From Nocardia vulneris (GTDB lineage Bacteria; Actinomycetota; Actinomycetes; Mycobacteriales; Mycobacteriaceae): DNA of 64,000 bases. A program made the position numbers and the translations under genes. Shown here piece after piece: positions 42,005 to 50,394 of the stretch. Each line of letters opens with the position of its first letter. Position 1 is the first letter of the stretch. Location: positions 1 to 64,000 of the forward strand of contig NZ_BDCI01000018.1 of assembly GCF_001613425.1 (NCBI RefSeq), written 5' to 3'. Below the pieces are notes generated by a model. The model searched no databases. It was not told the origin of the DNA and was given only the letters and a program-made list of their open reading frames with translations.

Positions 42005-42949
42005 ATGCCCACCCCAGCTCTGGCCACTCCGAGTGCCGTCCCCGCGCTGAGCACGCCGATCATCAGCGTGAAGCCGGTCGTCCTGCCGGCACCGGACCGC
42101 GGCGACGACCTCCAGGTACGGATCAGCGCCCCCATCGAGGGCACCGACCTCCCGGTCTTGCTGCTCGCGCACGGCTTCGGCAAGTCGATGTCCTCCTACG
42201 ACCCACTGGTGGACTTCTGGGCGGCCCACGGATTCGTGGTCGTCCAGCCCACATTCCTCGACTCCCGCACGCTCGGCCTCATCCCGGAAGACGCGCGCTA
42301 CCAGCACATCTGGGAGATCCGGGTGCAGGATGTGCGGCGCGTGCTCGATGACCTCGACCGCGTCCTCGCCGCCGTGCCGGGGCTCGGCGCGCGCATCGAT
42401 CCCGAGCGGATCGCCGTCGCAGGGCACTCGTGGGGTGGCCAGACCGTCGGCATGCTGCTCGGCGCCCGCGTCATCGGCGCGGACGGGAACCCGGGCCCCG
42501 ACCTGACCGACCGACGCGTGAAAGCTGGTGTGCTGCTTGCTACTACCGGACTGGGCGGCGCGGACCTGTCGCCGTTCGCCGCCGAGAATTTCCCGTTCAT
42601 GAGCCCCGACTTCGACCACTTGCGCACACCCACTCTGGTCATCGCGGGCGACCACGACCAATCCGCTCTCTCGACCCGCGGCCCCGACTGGTTCACCGAC
42701 GTGTACACCTACAGCCCCGGCGCCCGAAGCCTGCTCACGCTCTTCGGCGGCGAACACATGCTGGGCGGCATCCACAACTACCACGCCGCCGACACCACCG
42801 ACGAGCACCCGGCACGTGTCGCCCTGGTCCGCACGGCCGCCTGGGCCTACCTGCGCGACGCCCTGGCCCTCGATTCCACCGCGTGGCACGAGATCCAGTC
42901 CGACCTCGCCCGAGCCGCCGACCCGATCGGCCGCATCGACAACAAATAG
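42005..42949 (+). CDS. Alpha/beta hydrolase (chlorophyllase/lipase-like)
   Basis: 314 residues from the ATG at 42005 with GAAGGGAA upstream. LPVLLLAHGFGKSM is the oxyanion region, VAGHSWGG carries the nucleophile serine, LVIAGDHDQSAL the acid and GGEHMLGG the histidine. No signal peptide, so cytosolic. It faces a TetR regulator across a twin operator and is probably induced by a small molecule such as an ester. The substrate is unknown. Confidence 0.82.
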   Translation: MPTPALATPSAVPALSTPIISVKPVVLPAPDRGDDLQVRISAPIEGTDLPVLLLAHGFGKSMSSYDPLVDFWAAHGFVVVQPTFLDSRTLGLIPEDARYQHIWEIRVQDVRRVLDDLDRVLAAVPGLGARIDPERIAVAGHSWGGQTVGMLLGARVIGADGNPGPDLTDRRVKAGVLLATTGLGGADLSPFAAENFPFMSPDFDHLRTPTLVIAGDHDQSALSTRGPDWFTDVYTYSPGARSLLTLFGGEHMLGGIHNYHAADTTDEHPARVALVRTAAWAYLRDALALDSTAWHEIQSDLARAADPIGRIDNK

Positions 42950-42961
42950 CCGGACCGTCGA

Positions 42962-43192
42962 TCAGGGTTCGCGCAGTGCCACATACAGCGACCACAGCAG
43001 CAAGGCGATCGGCGTCAGGACCGCCGTGAACAGGATGCCCCCGTACATCCCGTAGCCGTGCGGATCGAAGCGCACCCCGGTGACACTGAGCACCACTTCG
43101 CCGACGAGCACCGCGATCGCCGCGACCGTGCAGGCGAACGCGCCCAGCACGAGGCGGCGCAGCACGGTCCGCCAGCGGGTCGTTCTTTCCAT
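42962..43192 (-). CDS. Small two-span membrane protein
   Basis: 76 residues with two hydrophobic segments (LVLGAFACTVAAIAVLVGEV and GGILFTAVLTPIALLLWSLY) separated by a short loop with DPHGYGMYG. It is the last minus-strand gene after the ESX-type cluster, 21 bases after the lipoprotein gene, and may share its transcript. No family recognised. Confidence 0.65.
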   Translation of the reverse strand: MERTTRWRTVLRRLVLGAFACTVAAIAVLVGEVVLSVTGVRFDPHGYGMYGGILFTAVLTPIALLLWSLYVALREP

Positions 43193-43213
43193 GTTCGCTC
43201 CGCGGGGTCGGCG

Positions 43214-43765
43214 TCACTCCGGGTCGGGCGTGCAGACGGTCAGAAACGATTTCCGATTCTCGCGCTGGACCGCCGCGGCGTCCATCCACCCACGCCCGCC
43301 GAAAAGGTAACTCGCGGACGGGTGCTGGGTCGATTCGCGCAGCAGCCGGTCGATCTCGACCCTGGCCCCGTAGGACGGTGGCCCGTCGACAGCGAAATGC
43401 AGCGAACCCGCTGTGGTCCAGTCGTAGTCGGCGGGCAGCGGTGTGCGGACCTGCAGCGGGCCGGTGTCGGGGGCCGGTCGCCCGGCGGAGCCCAGCAGGT
43501 CCATGTGCTCTACGAGCACGCCGGGCCGCGGCGCGGTCCACACCTGCTCGGTGCTTTTGCCGGTACCGGAGTCGAACGTCAAGGTCAGTGCCGTAACGCC
43601 GGTGCACGGCGTGCCCGTCCAGAGTTTCAGCACACCGTCGTCGACGCGGAACCCGGCGGCCGGCGGCAGCGACGGCGCGTACTGCGCCCTGGTGTCGCAC
43701 GCCGCGGTGGCCGCCGCCATGAGCAGCACGGCGCAGACGACACGCGGCCAGCTAGTACCCGCCAT
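43214..43765 (-). CDS. Predicted lipoprotein of unknown function
   Basis: 183 residues from the ATG at 43765, overlapping the upstream gene's 3' end by 14 bases. The signal peptide (VVCAVLLMAAATAAC) ends in a lipobox-like TAAC. The mature domain contains GTPCTGVTALTLTFD and a C-terminal cysteine in FLTVCTPDPE. It is encoded with an ESX-type pair and could be an accessory or immunity protein; that is inference only. Confidence 0.7.
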   Translation of the reverse strand: MAGTSWPRVVCAVLLMAAATAACDTRAQYAPSLPPAAGFRVDDGVLKLWTGTPCTGVTALTLTFDSGTGKSTEQVWTAPRPGVLVEHMDLLGSAGRPAPDTGPLQVRTPLPADYDWTTAGSLHFAVDGPPSYGARVEIDRLLRESTQHPSASYLFGGRGWMDAAAVQRENRKSFLTVCTPDPE

Positions 43766-45149
43766 CGGACAGTCCCGCGTCTTTCTCGGTCTCGTCACCG
43801 CCGGTGACCTGCTCCCATATATAGGAGGCGACGAAGCCGGTGTGCCCCTCGCGCGCCCACTGCTGGGAGTGGCGCTCCTCGTGGTGCAGCAGCCGGTCCA
43901 GGTCCAGCCGTCCGCGGTACGGGCCGTTGTCGCCCTCGAACCAGGCGTGGCCCGAACTCGCCATCTCGCGAATCTGCTGCGCCGGATCCTGCGGGTCGTC
44001 GATGTCGACCATGAAGGTATCGCCCCAGGTCGTGCCCGCGTTCGTGCTGAACCGGTCCTGGACGACGTTCCCGCCCAAGCCCATCATCATGCCGTTCGGC
44101 GTGGTCGCCAACCGGCCGCCGTTGTTGTGCACGAATGCCACATCTTCGTCGTAGCTCCACGAGTTCTGGCGTTGCCGGTCGGTGATTCGACGGACTTCGT
44201 CGGAACTGTACGGGGTCGGTTCGAAATCGGTTCTCTCGCCTTCGGTGCCGTAGTCGGTGCCCGCGTTCAAGATGTAGGTCATCCGCACCGCCTTCGCGGC
44301 ATCGGCCGCGCTGATATCGGTCGGCAACAGGAAATACGACTTGAAGATACCGTCGCCGTCTTCGTCCTCCCGGATTTCCTGCAGTCTTTCCAGGATCTTG
44401 AAGTCCGCCGGGGTGATGTGGTGGTCGGCGACGATCTGCTTGATCGTGTCGATCGAAACACCCCGGCGCACCGCGTTCTCGAGCCACTGCCGGTAATAGC
44501 CGGAGACGGGCGGCCCCGTCAGCAGCCCGGCATCGCGCAGCGCCTGCTCCATCTCGGCCACTTCGGCGTCGAGTTCCCCGCCCTTTTGCGCACCTGCCAG
44601 GGTGGTCGCGCCGTGGTCACTGACCTTGCGATCCTGGGCGAGTTGCAGGACCAGGGCAATGGCAGCGTCGATATTTTTCGCGGTGGTGAGTATCGCCCTG
44701 GTTTCCCGCACCAGCTGCTGCCTGATGGTTTCGCGGTGCCGCCGGGCCTCGGCCCGATCTTCGGCCTCGACGCGCGACCTCGGCGGCGGGTCGGGCGGCT
44801 TGTTGTCGACGATCCCGCCGTCGGCGGTGATGCCGAAAAGGTAGGAGTCGGCGAGCGCGTCATTGTTGGCGACCCGGGTCTTCAAGGCGGACACGTCATC
44901 CGACGCGTTGTGCAGCGCGCGTTCCACCGCGGACAATTCCGCGATCAGGATCTCGGCGTTGTTGCGGGTATCGCCGAGCGAATTGCGGGCGCGTTCGCTC
45001 GCGGGGCCGTACCAGCTCGGTAATCGCCTGGCATCGTCGAGTTCGTCTTGGAGCCCGATGAGTTTGTCGCGCCGCCCACGCAGATTGGTGGCCGCGGTGT
45101 CGAGCGCCGTGGCGTCCCATTTGCGGACGTCGTCGTAGCCGACACTCAT
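43752..45149 (-). CDS. Large helical N-terminal protein with a C-terminal HExxH motif (possible ESX-secreted effector)
   Basis: 465 residues. The first 110 or so are helical and resemble a WXG100-like/LXG-like leader (LPSWYGPASERARNSLGDTR). A Pro/Arg linker (PPDPPPRSRVEAE) follows, then a mixed domain with an EF-like acidic loop (REDEDGDGIFKSY). The C-terminal 43 residues hold HEERHSQQW, an HExxH zincin-type motif (His423, Glu424, His427), like metallopeptidase-type toxin domains. Its start overlaps the WXG-like gene by four bases. Taken together it may be an ESX-exported metalloprotease-like effector. The motif alone does not prove catalysis. Confidence 0.7.
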   Translation of the reverse strand: MSVGYDDVRKWDATALDTAATNLRGRRDKLIGLQDELDDARRLPSWYGPASERARNSLGDTRNNAEILIAELSAVERALHNASDDVSALKTRVANNDALADSYLFGITADGGIVDNKPPDPPPRSRVEAEDRAEARRHRETIRQQLVRETRAILTTAKNIDAAIALVLQLAQDRKVSDHGATTLAGAQKGGELDAEVAEMEQALRDAGLLTGPPVSGYYRQWLENAVRRGVSIDTIKQIVADHHITPADFKILERLQEIREDEDGDGIFKSYFLLPTDISAADAAKAVRMTYILNAGTDYGTEGERTDFEPTPYSSDEVRRITDRQRQNSWSYDEDVAFVHNNGGRLATTPNGMMMGLGGNVVQDRFSTNAGTTWGDTFMVDIDDPQDPAQQIREMASSGHAWFEGDNGPYRGRLDLDRLLHHEERHSQQWAREGHTGFVASYIWEQVTGGDETEKDAGLSDGGY

Positions 45150-45445
45150 CGCCGGAAAGCCCTTTCGGCCTCTGCCTCGTTCTCGGTGTACAACTTCACG
45201 GCCGCCTGCACCGAATCGTTCCACCGGCCGATCTCCTCGGCCCAGCCCTGCGCGCGATCGTTGAACGTGGACGCCAGAGTGGGTGCGCGCTTGGCCGCGT
45301 CCCCACCGGGCAGAGCGCTCGCGATCGCCGCCAACCCGGTACCCGGGCCCACTTCCCGGGCTTGATTCGCCGCGGATCCCGCCGCGTTGCCCGCCGTCCG
45401 CAACTGACCGATTTCGACCTCGAACCCGCCCACAGCCCGTGCCAC
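45146..45445 (-). CDS. WXG100-like small ESX-type secreted protein
   Basis: 99 residues, all helical with a central break at GPGTG. Two tryptophans flank a turn (RAQGWAEEIGRWNDS), and the C-terminus has YTENE, matching the YxxxD/E ESX export signal (Tyr86, Glu90). It is first in the operon and overlaps the 465-residue gene by four bases, the usual arrangement of an ESX partner with its large effector. Confidence 0.7.
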   Translation of the reverse strand: MARAVGGFEVEIGQLRTAGNAAGSAANQAREVGPGTGLAAIASALPGGDAAKRAPTLASTFNDRAQGWAEEIGRWNDSVQAAVKLYTENEAEAERAFRR

Positions 45446-45603
45446 CTATCCCTGAAATGCCGCCAATGCTATCGCCCGGCAGGTTGTCGATCTTGCCCCC
45501 GGTTCCGGGGGCCGGGTCGCCCGCCGACGGTCGAAATTCCCCGCGATCGACAGAAAACGCAGTGGCGCAACCACTTCCAGACAATGAACCGCCACGCTAC
45601 GGC

Positions 45604-45795
45604 TCAGCGGTGACCGTCACCCTCGAGATCGGCAGCGGCGACGGAGTACTGGATCGCGTCGATCTGGTCCTGCACCACCTCGGCGCGCGCCTCCAATTCG
45701 ACCCGATCGGGTTCGGTGAGGCTCTCGGCGCCGAGTTTCTCGAAAACGCAGGAGAGCATCGACCGCAAGTCCTCCAGTTCGCTGTCCGGCTCCAT
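45604..45795 (-). CDS. Small acidic helical protein
   Basis: 63 residues from the ATG at 45795. The composition (ELEDLRSMLSCVFEKLGAE; VELEARAEVVQDQIDAI) suggests a charged helical hairpin and reads as coding. It lies just upstream of the ESX-type operon on the same strand and diverges from the gene at 45907. No family recognised. Confidence 0.5.
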   Translation of the reverse strand: MEPDSELEDLRSMLSCVFEKLGAESLTEPDRVELEARAEVVQDQIDAIQYSVAAADLEGDGHR

Positions 45796-45906
45796 GAGGC
45801 CACACCTTACGGCCGAATCATCCAGAATCTGCCGCACGTCCCCGGCTATGCTGACGGCGTGTTCGATCGGGAGGGTCGGGCACGCCTCGAGCGAGCAGGA
45901 ATTGCG

Positions 45907-46563
45907 TTGAACAACAAGGTAACTGACGACAGAGCAGTGGAACCGGGCGAGACGGATCGCGCGTTTCGGCTACGACAGATCGGGTGGGCGCTCACAGTCG
46001 TCGCGTTGTTCGCGGCAGGAGTGGCGGCATGGTTCGAAGCTACCTCGCCTCCCCGGTTCTATCGCGTCGACAGTATTCCCACCAAGGTGTTCGTCATGGC
46101 CCTGCCACTCTGCTGGACGCTGGGGTGGGGGCTCTACAGCAACTTTGCCTTGCGGTTGTTCCCCTACAGGCAGTGGTTGCGCCTGACGATCGGGGCCGTC
46201 CTGGTACTGGTGGCGTTGATCTCATGGCCGATCTCGATCGTCTTGTCCTCCGCGGCCGGCAGCCGCCTCGGCACCGTCAAAGCCGTCGAGGTGAGTCCGG
46301 ATGGACGCTACGAACTTGTCAGCCAGGCCTTCTCGGACGGTTTCGAACCGTGCTGCCGCGTGCTGTTGCGCGAACGCGACGGATTGTTCAGCAGACAAAC
46401 CCTGGCATGGGAGCGCATCGAAGGGAATTGCCCAGTGCGCGTGTACTTCCCGGGCAACAACACGATCAGCATCACCGAATGGAAGGACGGTGCGCCCATG
46501 ACGACGACCTTCGATCGCGACCGACTGGAAGTCGCGCAGACTTTGCCGCCGAAAACCCGCTGA
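45907..46563 (+). CDS. Membrane protein of unknown function
   Basis: 218 residues from a TTG at 45907 with CAGGAA upstream. Three hydrophobic segments (IGWALTVVALFAAGVAAW; VFVMALPLCWTLGWGLYS; LTIGAVLVLVALISWPISIV) are followed by an external domain of about 110 residues with FEPCCRVLLRERDG and NCPVRVYFPGNNTISITEW. It may relate to the adjacent ESX-type locus; not recognised. Confidence 0.65.
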   Translation: MNNKVTDDRAVEPGETDRAFRLRQIGWALTVVALFAAGVAAWFEATSPPRFYRVDSIPTKVFVMALPLCWTLGWGLYSNFALRLFPYRQWLRLTIGAVLVLVALISWPISIVLSSAAGSRLGTVKAVEVSPDGRYELVSQAFSDGFEPCCRVLLRERDGLFSRQTLAWERIEGNCPVRVYFPGNNTISITEWKDGAPMTTTFDRDRLEVAQTLPPKTR

Positions 46564-46590
46564 TGCCGACTCTTGTCCAGTATTTGCACT

Positions 46591-47163
46591 ATGACAGCGC
46601 AGTTCCCCGATTCGATTCTGTTCCAAGGGGATTCGTTCGATGTGACCGCGATCGACGGCACGGGATTGTTCGACCCGGGCGCGCACGGTCTCGAGCCGAA
46701 GTGGATCCATACCGGCTGCTACCGCGGATATATCTGCCACTACGCCGTCGTCGAGCAGCGGTTGGTCTTGCGGGAACACCACATCAGGACGGAGGATGAA
46801 CCACCTCGGCTAGAGGGTGTACCACCACAGCAGGACAAAGACGGCTCGAGTTGCCATTACCGTGGGCTGGATATTCCAGTGGCCTTCACCGGCCGCCTGC
46901 TCATCGGGGCCGACGTCATCCCGAACCGCCCGTATCTGAACATGGGATTTCCTCCGGCCTGGTTGTTCGAGCAGGTCTACGAACTCACCTTGCGCGCCGG
47001 GGAACTACTGACCGCCCAGGACTGCTCGGCGGCGGTGGCCGCGACAAGGGCAGAGATCATCACGACGGCCGCCAAGCCCGCGCCAGGGGAATCGACCGGG
47101 GACTGGATCACCCGCACGTTCTCCCGGACATACGACTACAGCTGGCCGGGACGGCCTGAATAG
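46591..47163 (+). CDS. Protein of unknown function
   Basis: 190 residues. Features are YRGYICHYAVVEQRLVLREH, GLDIPVAFTGRLLIGADVI and YLNMGFPPAWLFEQVYELTL. Proteins of this pattern occur in many bacteria without known function, often near polymorphic-toxin loci, so an immunity role is conceivable but unproved. The ATG at 46591 lacks a clear ribosome binding site; a TTG at 46573 is in frame. Confidence 0.6.
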   Translation: MTAQFPDSILFQGDSFDVTAIDGTGLFDPGAHGLEPKWIHTGCYRGYICHYAVVEQRLVLREHHIRTEDEPPRLEGVPPQQDKDGSSCHYRGLDIPVAFTGRLLIGADVIPNRPYLNMGFPPAWLFEQVYELTLRAGELLTAQDCSAAVAATRAEIITTAAKPAPGESTGDWITRTFSRTYDYSWPGRPE

Positions 47164-47378
47164 CGGACGAGTTACCTGATCTCGGCCGGAGCGAGCCGAG
47201 GCATGGCTCGCGGGGGCTAGAACTGACAGGCTCGCGAGGCACCGCCCGAAACACCCCGCGCAGCTGACCAGGCGATTCCATGGAACCACTCGGTCTTCCG
47301 GGTAGGGATACTCATGATCCGCACCTCGATCCGATCAACACTCGAAACCGCGAGTCGAAATCCGAAAGGGCTGCGGTG

Positions 47379-47883
47379 ATGGATCGAATGAGAAGGTGGG
47401 TCGGCCTGCTGGTCTGGATGGCACGCGGAATACTCTCCCCCCACAAGTACTTTCGCCGAAGCGCAGCAATTCACCCGAGTCGGCATCTTGCTGCTGCTGT
47501 GGGCGTACGCTCTGGGCTCGACGCTCTTCTGCTGGTTCGCAGCAGACGGCGGTGACACCCGCACCTGGCAGTCTCCGGCCGGCCGCCTACTCGGCGTAGA
47601 CGGCGCCGGCAGCCATTCCCCCGAATACTTGCAGTATGCCCAGGGATTCGGCATGGTCGGCCTGCCCCTCGGCTTCCTCGCTCTGGTCGCCGCCGTGTCG
47701 TCTATGCAACGATCGGCGGTCGAGTCCCCGTGCCGAAACCGGCCCGCCCGGCTCCGACCGAGTAGACAGCAGGCCCCGGCCCGGGCTCCGCTCAGGCCAA
47801 GCGTGCGCCGACGCGGCATTGGGTGCCGGTGTGAGTCACCGAGGGCATGCTCGACTCGGCGAAGCTGCCCTGACTGCCGATGA
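47379..47883 (+). pseudogene. Frameshifted small membrane protein gene
   Basis: The ATG at 47379 has a good ribosome binding site (GAAAGGG) and reads MDRMRRWVGLLVWMARGILS, then degenerates. The +1 frame immediately after a run of six C at 47437-47442 continues sensibly (FAEAQQFTRVGILLLLWAYA and GMVGLPLGFLALVAAV). Removing one C joins them into one two-to-three-span membrane protein. The C-terminal part after about 47720 is arginine-rich and may also be broken. A sequencing error in the C run is possible. Confidence 0.5.
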
Positions 47884-48011
47884 AACCGGGATGCCCCGCA
47901 CCCAGGCAAGCATCCGCGCAAGCCACTGGGCACGCATCGGTAATTCGCCCAAATCAGTTGGCTGACAGCACTTCCCAACGCGCAAATACCGAGGATCGTG
48001 CTGGAACCAGA

Positions 48012-48308
48012 TCAAGGCTGGGTGCAGGCATGTTCGCGATTGAACGCGCCGACGCTTCCGGTGCCGGTGGGGAGGTTGCGGGTGGCGTCTGCGTATGCCT
48101 CACCCGGCGTCGTTCCCTTACCGAAGCCCACGATCGGGAACCCTGCGACGATCGAGAGCGGGCTCGTGACGACTGCACCACAGCCGTTCGCGAACGTCAC
48201 CATCATCCGGCAGTCGATAATGCCTCGACCCTTGCATGCGCGGTCGGCGGCGCGGATGGCGTCGGCTTCCGTCGGGTGGTCGACCGAAAACGCGTAGACG
48301 TTGCCCAC
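48012..48308 (-). pseudogene. DUF4189 domain protein, N-terminally broken
   Basis: The frame encodes YAFSVDHPTEADAIRAADRAC, then DCRMMVTFANGCGAVV: the spaced cysteines and A..A..C pattern of DUF4189 secreted proteins of nocardiae and mycobacteria. Homology-like sequence continues upstream of the only start codon (GTG 48308) as GDEIGFGGTVTNTAVRDGLC, and the frame is open to a TGA at 48450, but no start codon or signal peptide is in frame. The signal peptide expected for this family is missing, so the gene is probably decayed. Confidence 0.55.
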
Positions 48309-48449
48309 ACGGCAAAGACCGTCACGGACCGCGGTGTTCGTGACGGTTCCGCCGAAACCGATCTCGTCGCCCTCAGCTCGGGAACGCCCTCGTCGGCTGC
48401 CATGCCTCGCGCAGCGACGGACGCGGTCAACTACGACGATGGGCGTGCA

Positions 48450-48735
48450 TCAGCGCCGATGGGAGACGTGGTCAAGGAACTGGCTGTCGCCCTGCGTGAT
48501 AAGTCGGTACGTGATGCGATGTTCGCGCTCGCCGTCGACGAGCACGCGGCCCGCTGCCGAGGCGTTGTAGTCGGTGATGACGCGGGCACAGTCGGGTTCC
48601 GTTCGCGCCGAGGCCGCAGCGTTGCTCGGCTAAAGCGTCTTTGTCCGCGACAACGAGCCCCTGGCCAGGCATCGCCTTGCAGGCCGCCCCGCGCACCGAC
48701 CCCGAACATCCCCTGGCCACGCTGCTCGAAACTCC
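48450..48735 (-). pseudogene. Fragment of a second secreted-type gene, frame-broken
   Basis: In one minus frame, 48629-48450 reads coherently as EPDCARVITDYNASAAGRVL, then DGEREHRITYRLITQGDSQF, up to TGA. The preceding coding-like piece (AACKAMPGQGLVVADKDALA) is in another frame and is cut by a TAG at 48630-48632 in the first. No start codon joins them. It lies directly upstream of the DUF4189 remnant and looks like a decayed neighbour. Confidence 0.35.
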
Positions 48736-48800
48736 CTTGCCTCGACGGGCTGAGAAGGCACCGTGGCCGGTGTTCCCGACTCGCCGACGGCTGACGAACG

Positions 48801-49346
48801 TCAGCGTGGGGCGAGGCGGTGTACGACGATGCCGGATTTGAAGGTGGTCGTCCCGAGTAACTGGAGGTGAGTGACAGCGGCGTAACCGTCGAAGAGCCGG
48901 TCGCCAGCGCCTGCGATGGCCGGGAAGATCCAAAAGTGATACTCGTCGACAAGTTTGGCTTCGAGCAGGGTGTGGGACAGCGACCCCGTGCCGAATTTGA
49001 GGATATCGCGACCGTCTTGTTCTTTGAGGGCGCGCACCGCGTCGACGATATCCCCTTGCAGGACAGTGGCATTCCAGGTGGCGTCTTGTTGTGCGAGGGT
49101 GCGGGACGCGACGTATTTGGGCATGGCGTTGATCCGGGCCGTGTAAGGATCGGCGGCGGGGCGAGTCGGCCACACTTGCGCGAATCCTTGATAGGTGTCG
49201 CGGCCGAGCAGGAGCGCATCGGCACCGAACAGCAGGTTGGTTCCGTACTCGCTGTGCTCGTCGTCCCAGTACGGCCCGCCCCACTGGTGTGGTTCGCCGA
49301 TAACTCCGTCGGTCGTGACGAAGGTGGATTCGATGATCTTACGCAT
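48801..49346 (-). CDS. RibD C-terminal-like / dihydrofolate reductase family protein
   Basis: 181 residues from the ATG at 49346 (AAAGG upstream). MRKIIESTFVTTDGVIGEP, LLLGRDTYQGFAQVWP and GSLSHTLLEAKLVDEYHFWI are typical of the YwjB/YyaP-like dihydrofolate reductase superfamily, NADPH-dependent reductases of mostly unknown substrate. Downstream of a LysR gene on the same strand. Confidence 0.85.
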   Translation of the reverse strand: MRKIIESTFVTTDGVIGEPHQWGGPYWDDEHSEYGTNLLFGADALLLGRDTYQGFAQVWPTRPAADPYTARINAMPKYVASRTLAQQDATWNATVLQGDIVDAVRALKEQDGRDILKFGTGSLSHTLLEAKLVDEYHFWIFPAIAGAGDRLFDGYAAVTHLQLLGTTTFKSGIVVHRLAPR

Positions 49347-49425
49347 GGACAACCTTTCGATCTTGTTGAATGCAGACTCAGCATCACTGGCCGAAACTCC
49401 TGCAACAAGCGGTATTCGGGCAACG

Positions 49426-49450
49426 CAGCGTTAAGCGACACGTAACGCTG
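49426..49450. promoter_or_regulatory. Inverted repeat between the LysR and reductase genes
   Basis: Perfect eight-base arms CAGCGTTA / TAACGCTG with a nine-base spacer. It lies after the LysR gene and about 80 bases before the reductase start. It could be an operator for the reductase or a weak terminator. Confidence 0.4.
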
Positions 49451-49466
49451 ACCGCACACTTGTGCG

Positions 49467-50360
49467 TCACTGCGATACAGCGGCGTCGCGGATCGTTTCC
49501 AGGAACGGCTCGACCAGAGGGTTCAGCTCCAGAGCAGGCCGCATGAGGCCGTAGTCGATCGGGGGCGCGTCGCGGAAAGGCACGACGACCGTCTGCGGCC
49601 AGGCGTGAAAGGTCGCGGCCGCGAGCGCCGCTGTACTGACGCCGACGCCCTGACTGACGTGAACCAGCACCTCGGCCCAGAAGTTCGCTGCGGGTCCCCG
49701 TGGTATCGGTCGCCCGGTGGGTGTGCGCCGTGGAAAGTGGTGGTCCATCCAGTATCGAGGGACGAGTTCGCCGGCGATGGTGACCAGTGGCGTGTCGGCC
49801 AGATCCTCCAGCGACACCGACTCCTGGGTGGCGAGCCGGTGTTGTCGAGACACCAGCATCGCCCGTGGTTCGGAGAAGAGGATCGGGCCGGTGGTGATGT
49901 CGGGTTCGGCGATCGGGAACTCGGTGAGCTGCAAATCCACTGCGCCCGAACGCATGCGGCCGAGTGGATCGGTCAGCTGGATCTCCTCGATGCCGACAGC
50001 GATGTCCGGATATCGGATCCGGTGGGCCTTCGCTGCCTGTGCGATCAGAGTGCCGCACCAGGGTGTGGAAAATCCGACCGTGATGGCACGTTTGACATGA
50101 TCGCCCCGGCGTGCCGCGAGAACGCTGGCCGAGATCTGGTCATAGGCGGGCCGCAATTCGTCGCGCAGCCGCTTGCCCAGCGGCGTGAGCCGAACGGTGC
50201 GGCTGTTGCGTTCGAACAGCGGTACGCCTATGCGGCGCTCCAGCTTTCGGATCGCCTGGCTGATACGCGGTGTCGTCACGCACAAGCGTGTGGCCGTTCT
50301 GCCGAAGTGCAACTCCTCGGCGAGGGTGAGAAATGCCTCCAGTTCGAGACGTTCCAGCAT
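49467..50360 (-). CDS. LysR family regulator
   Basis: 297 residues. The N-terminal helix-turn-helix is TATRLCVTTPRISQAIRKLE; the C-terminal part is a periplasmic-binding-like effector domain. The ATG at 50360 is the usual LysR start (MLERLELEAFLTLAEELHFG); a GTG at 50372 is in frame. It may regulate the neighbouring reductase; no target site was assigned. Confidence 0.87.
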   Translation of the reverse strand: MLERLELEAFLTLAEELHFGRTATRLCVTTPRISQAIRKLERRIGVPLFERNSRTVRLTPLGKRLRDELRPAYDQISASVLAARRGDHVKRAITVGFSTPWCGTLIAQAAKAHRIRYPDIAVGIEEIQLTDPLGRMRSGAVDLQLTEFPIAEPDITTGPILFSEPRAMLVSRQHRLATQESVSLEDLADTPLVTIAGELVPRYWMDHHFPRRTPTGRPIPRGPAANFWAEVLVHVSQGVGVSTAALAAATFHAWPQTVVVPFRDAPPIDYGLMRPALELNPLVEPFLETIRDAAVSQ

Positions 50361-50394
50361 GCACAAACCCACTTCGTGAAGCGTCTTACCCCGT

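Noticed and set aside
47998-48297. Plus-strand frame over the DUF4189 remnant
   Set aside because: The minus strand carries the recognisable DUF4189 cysteine pattern; the plus frame does not.
48472-49284. 270-codon minus-strand frame overlapping the reductase gene
   Set aside because: Out-of-frame shadow of the reductase; only its 3' third contains a coding-like piece, noted as part of the broken gene at 48450-48735.
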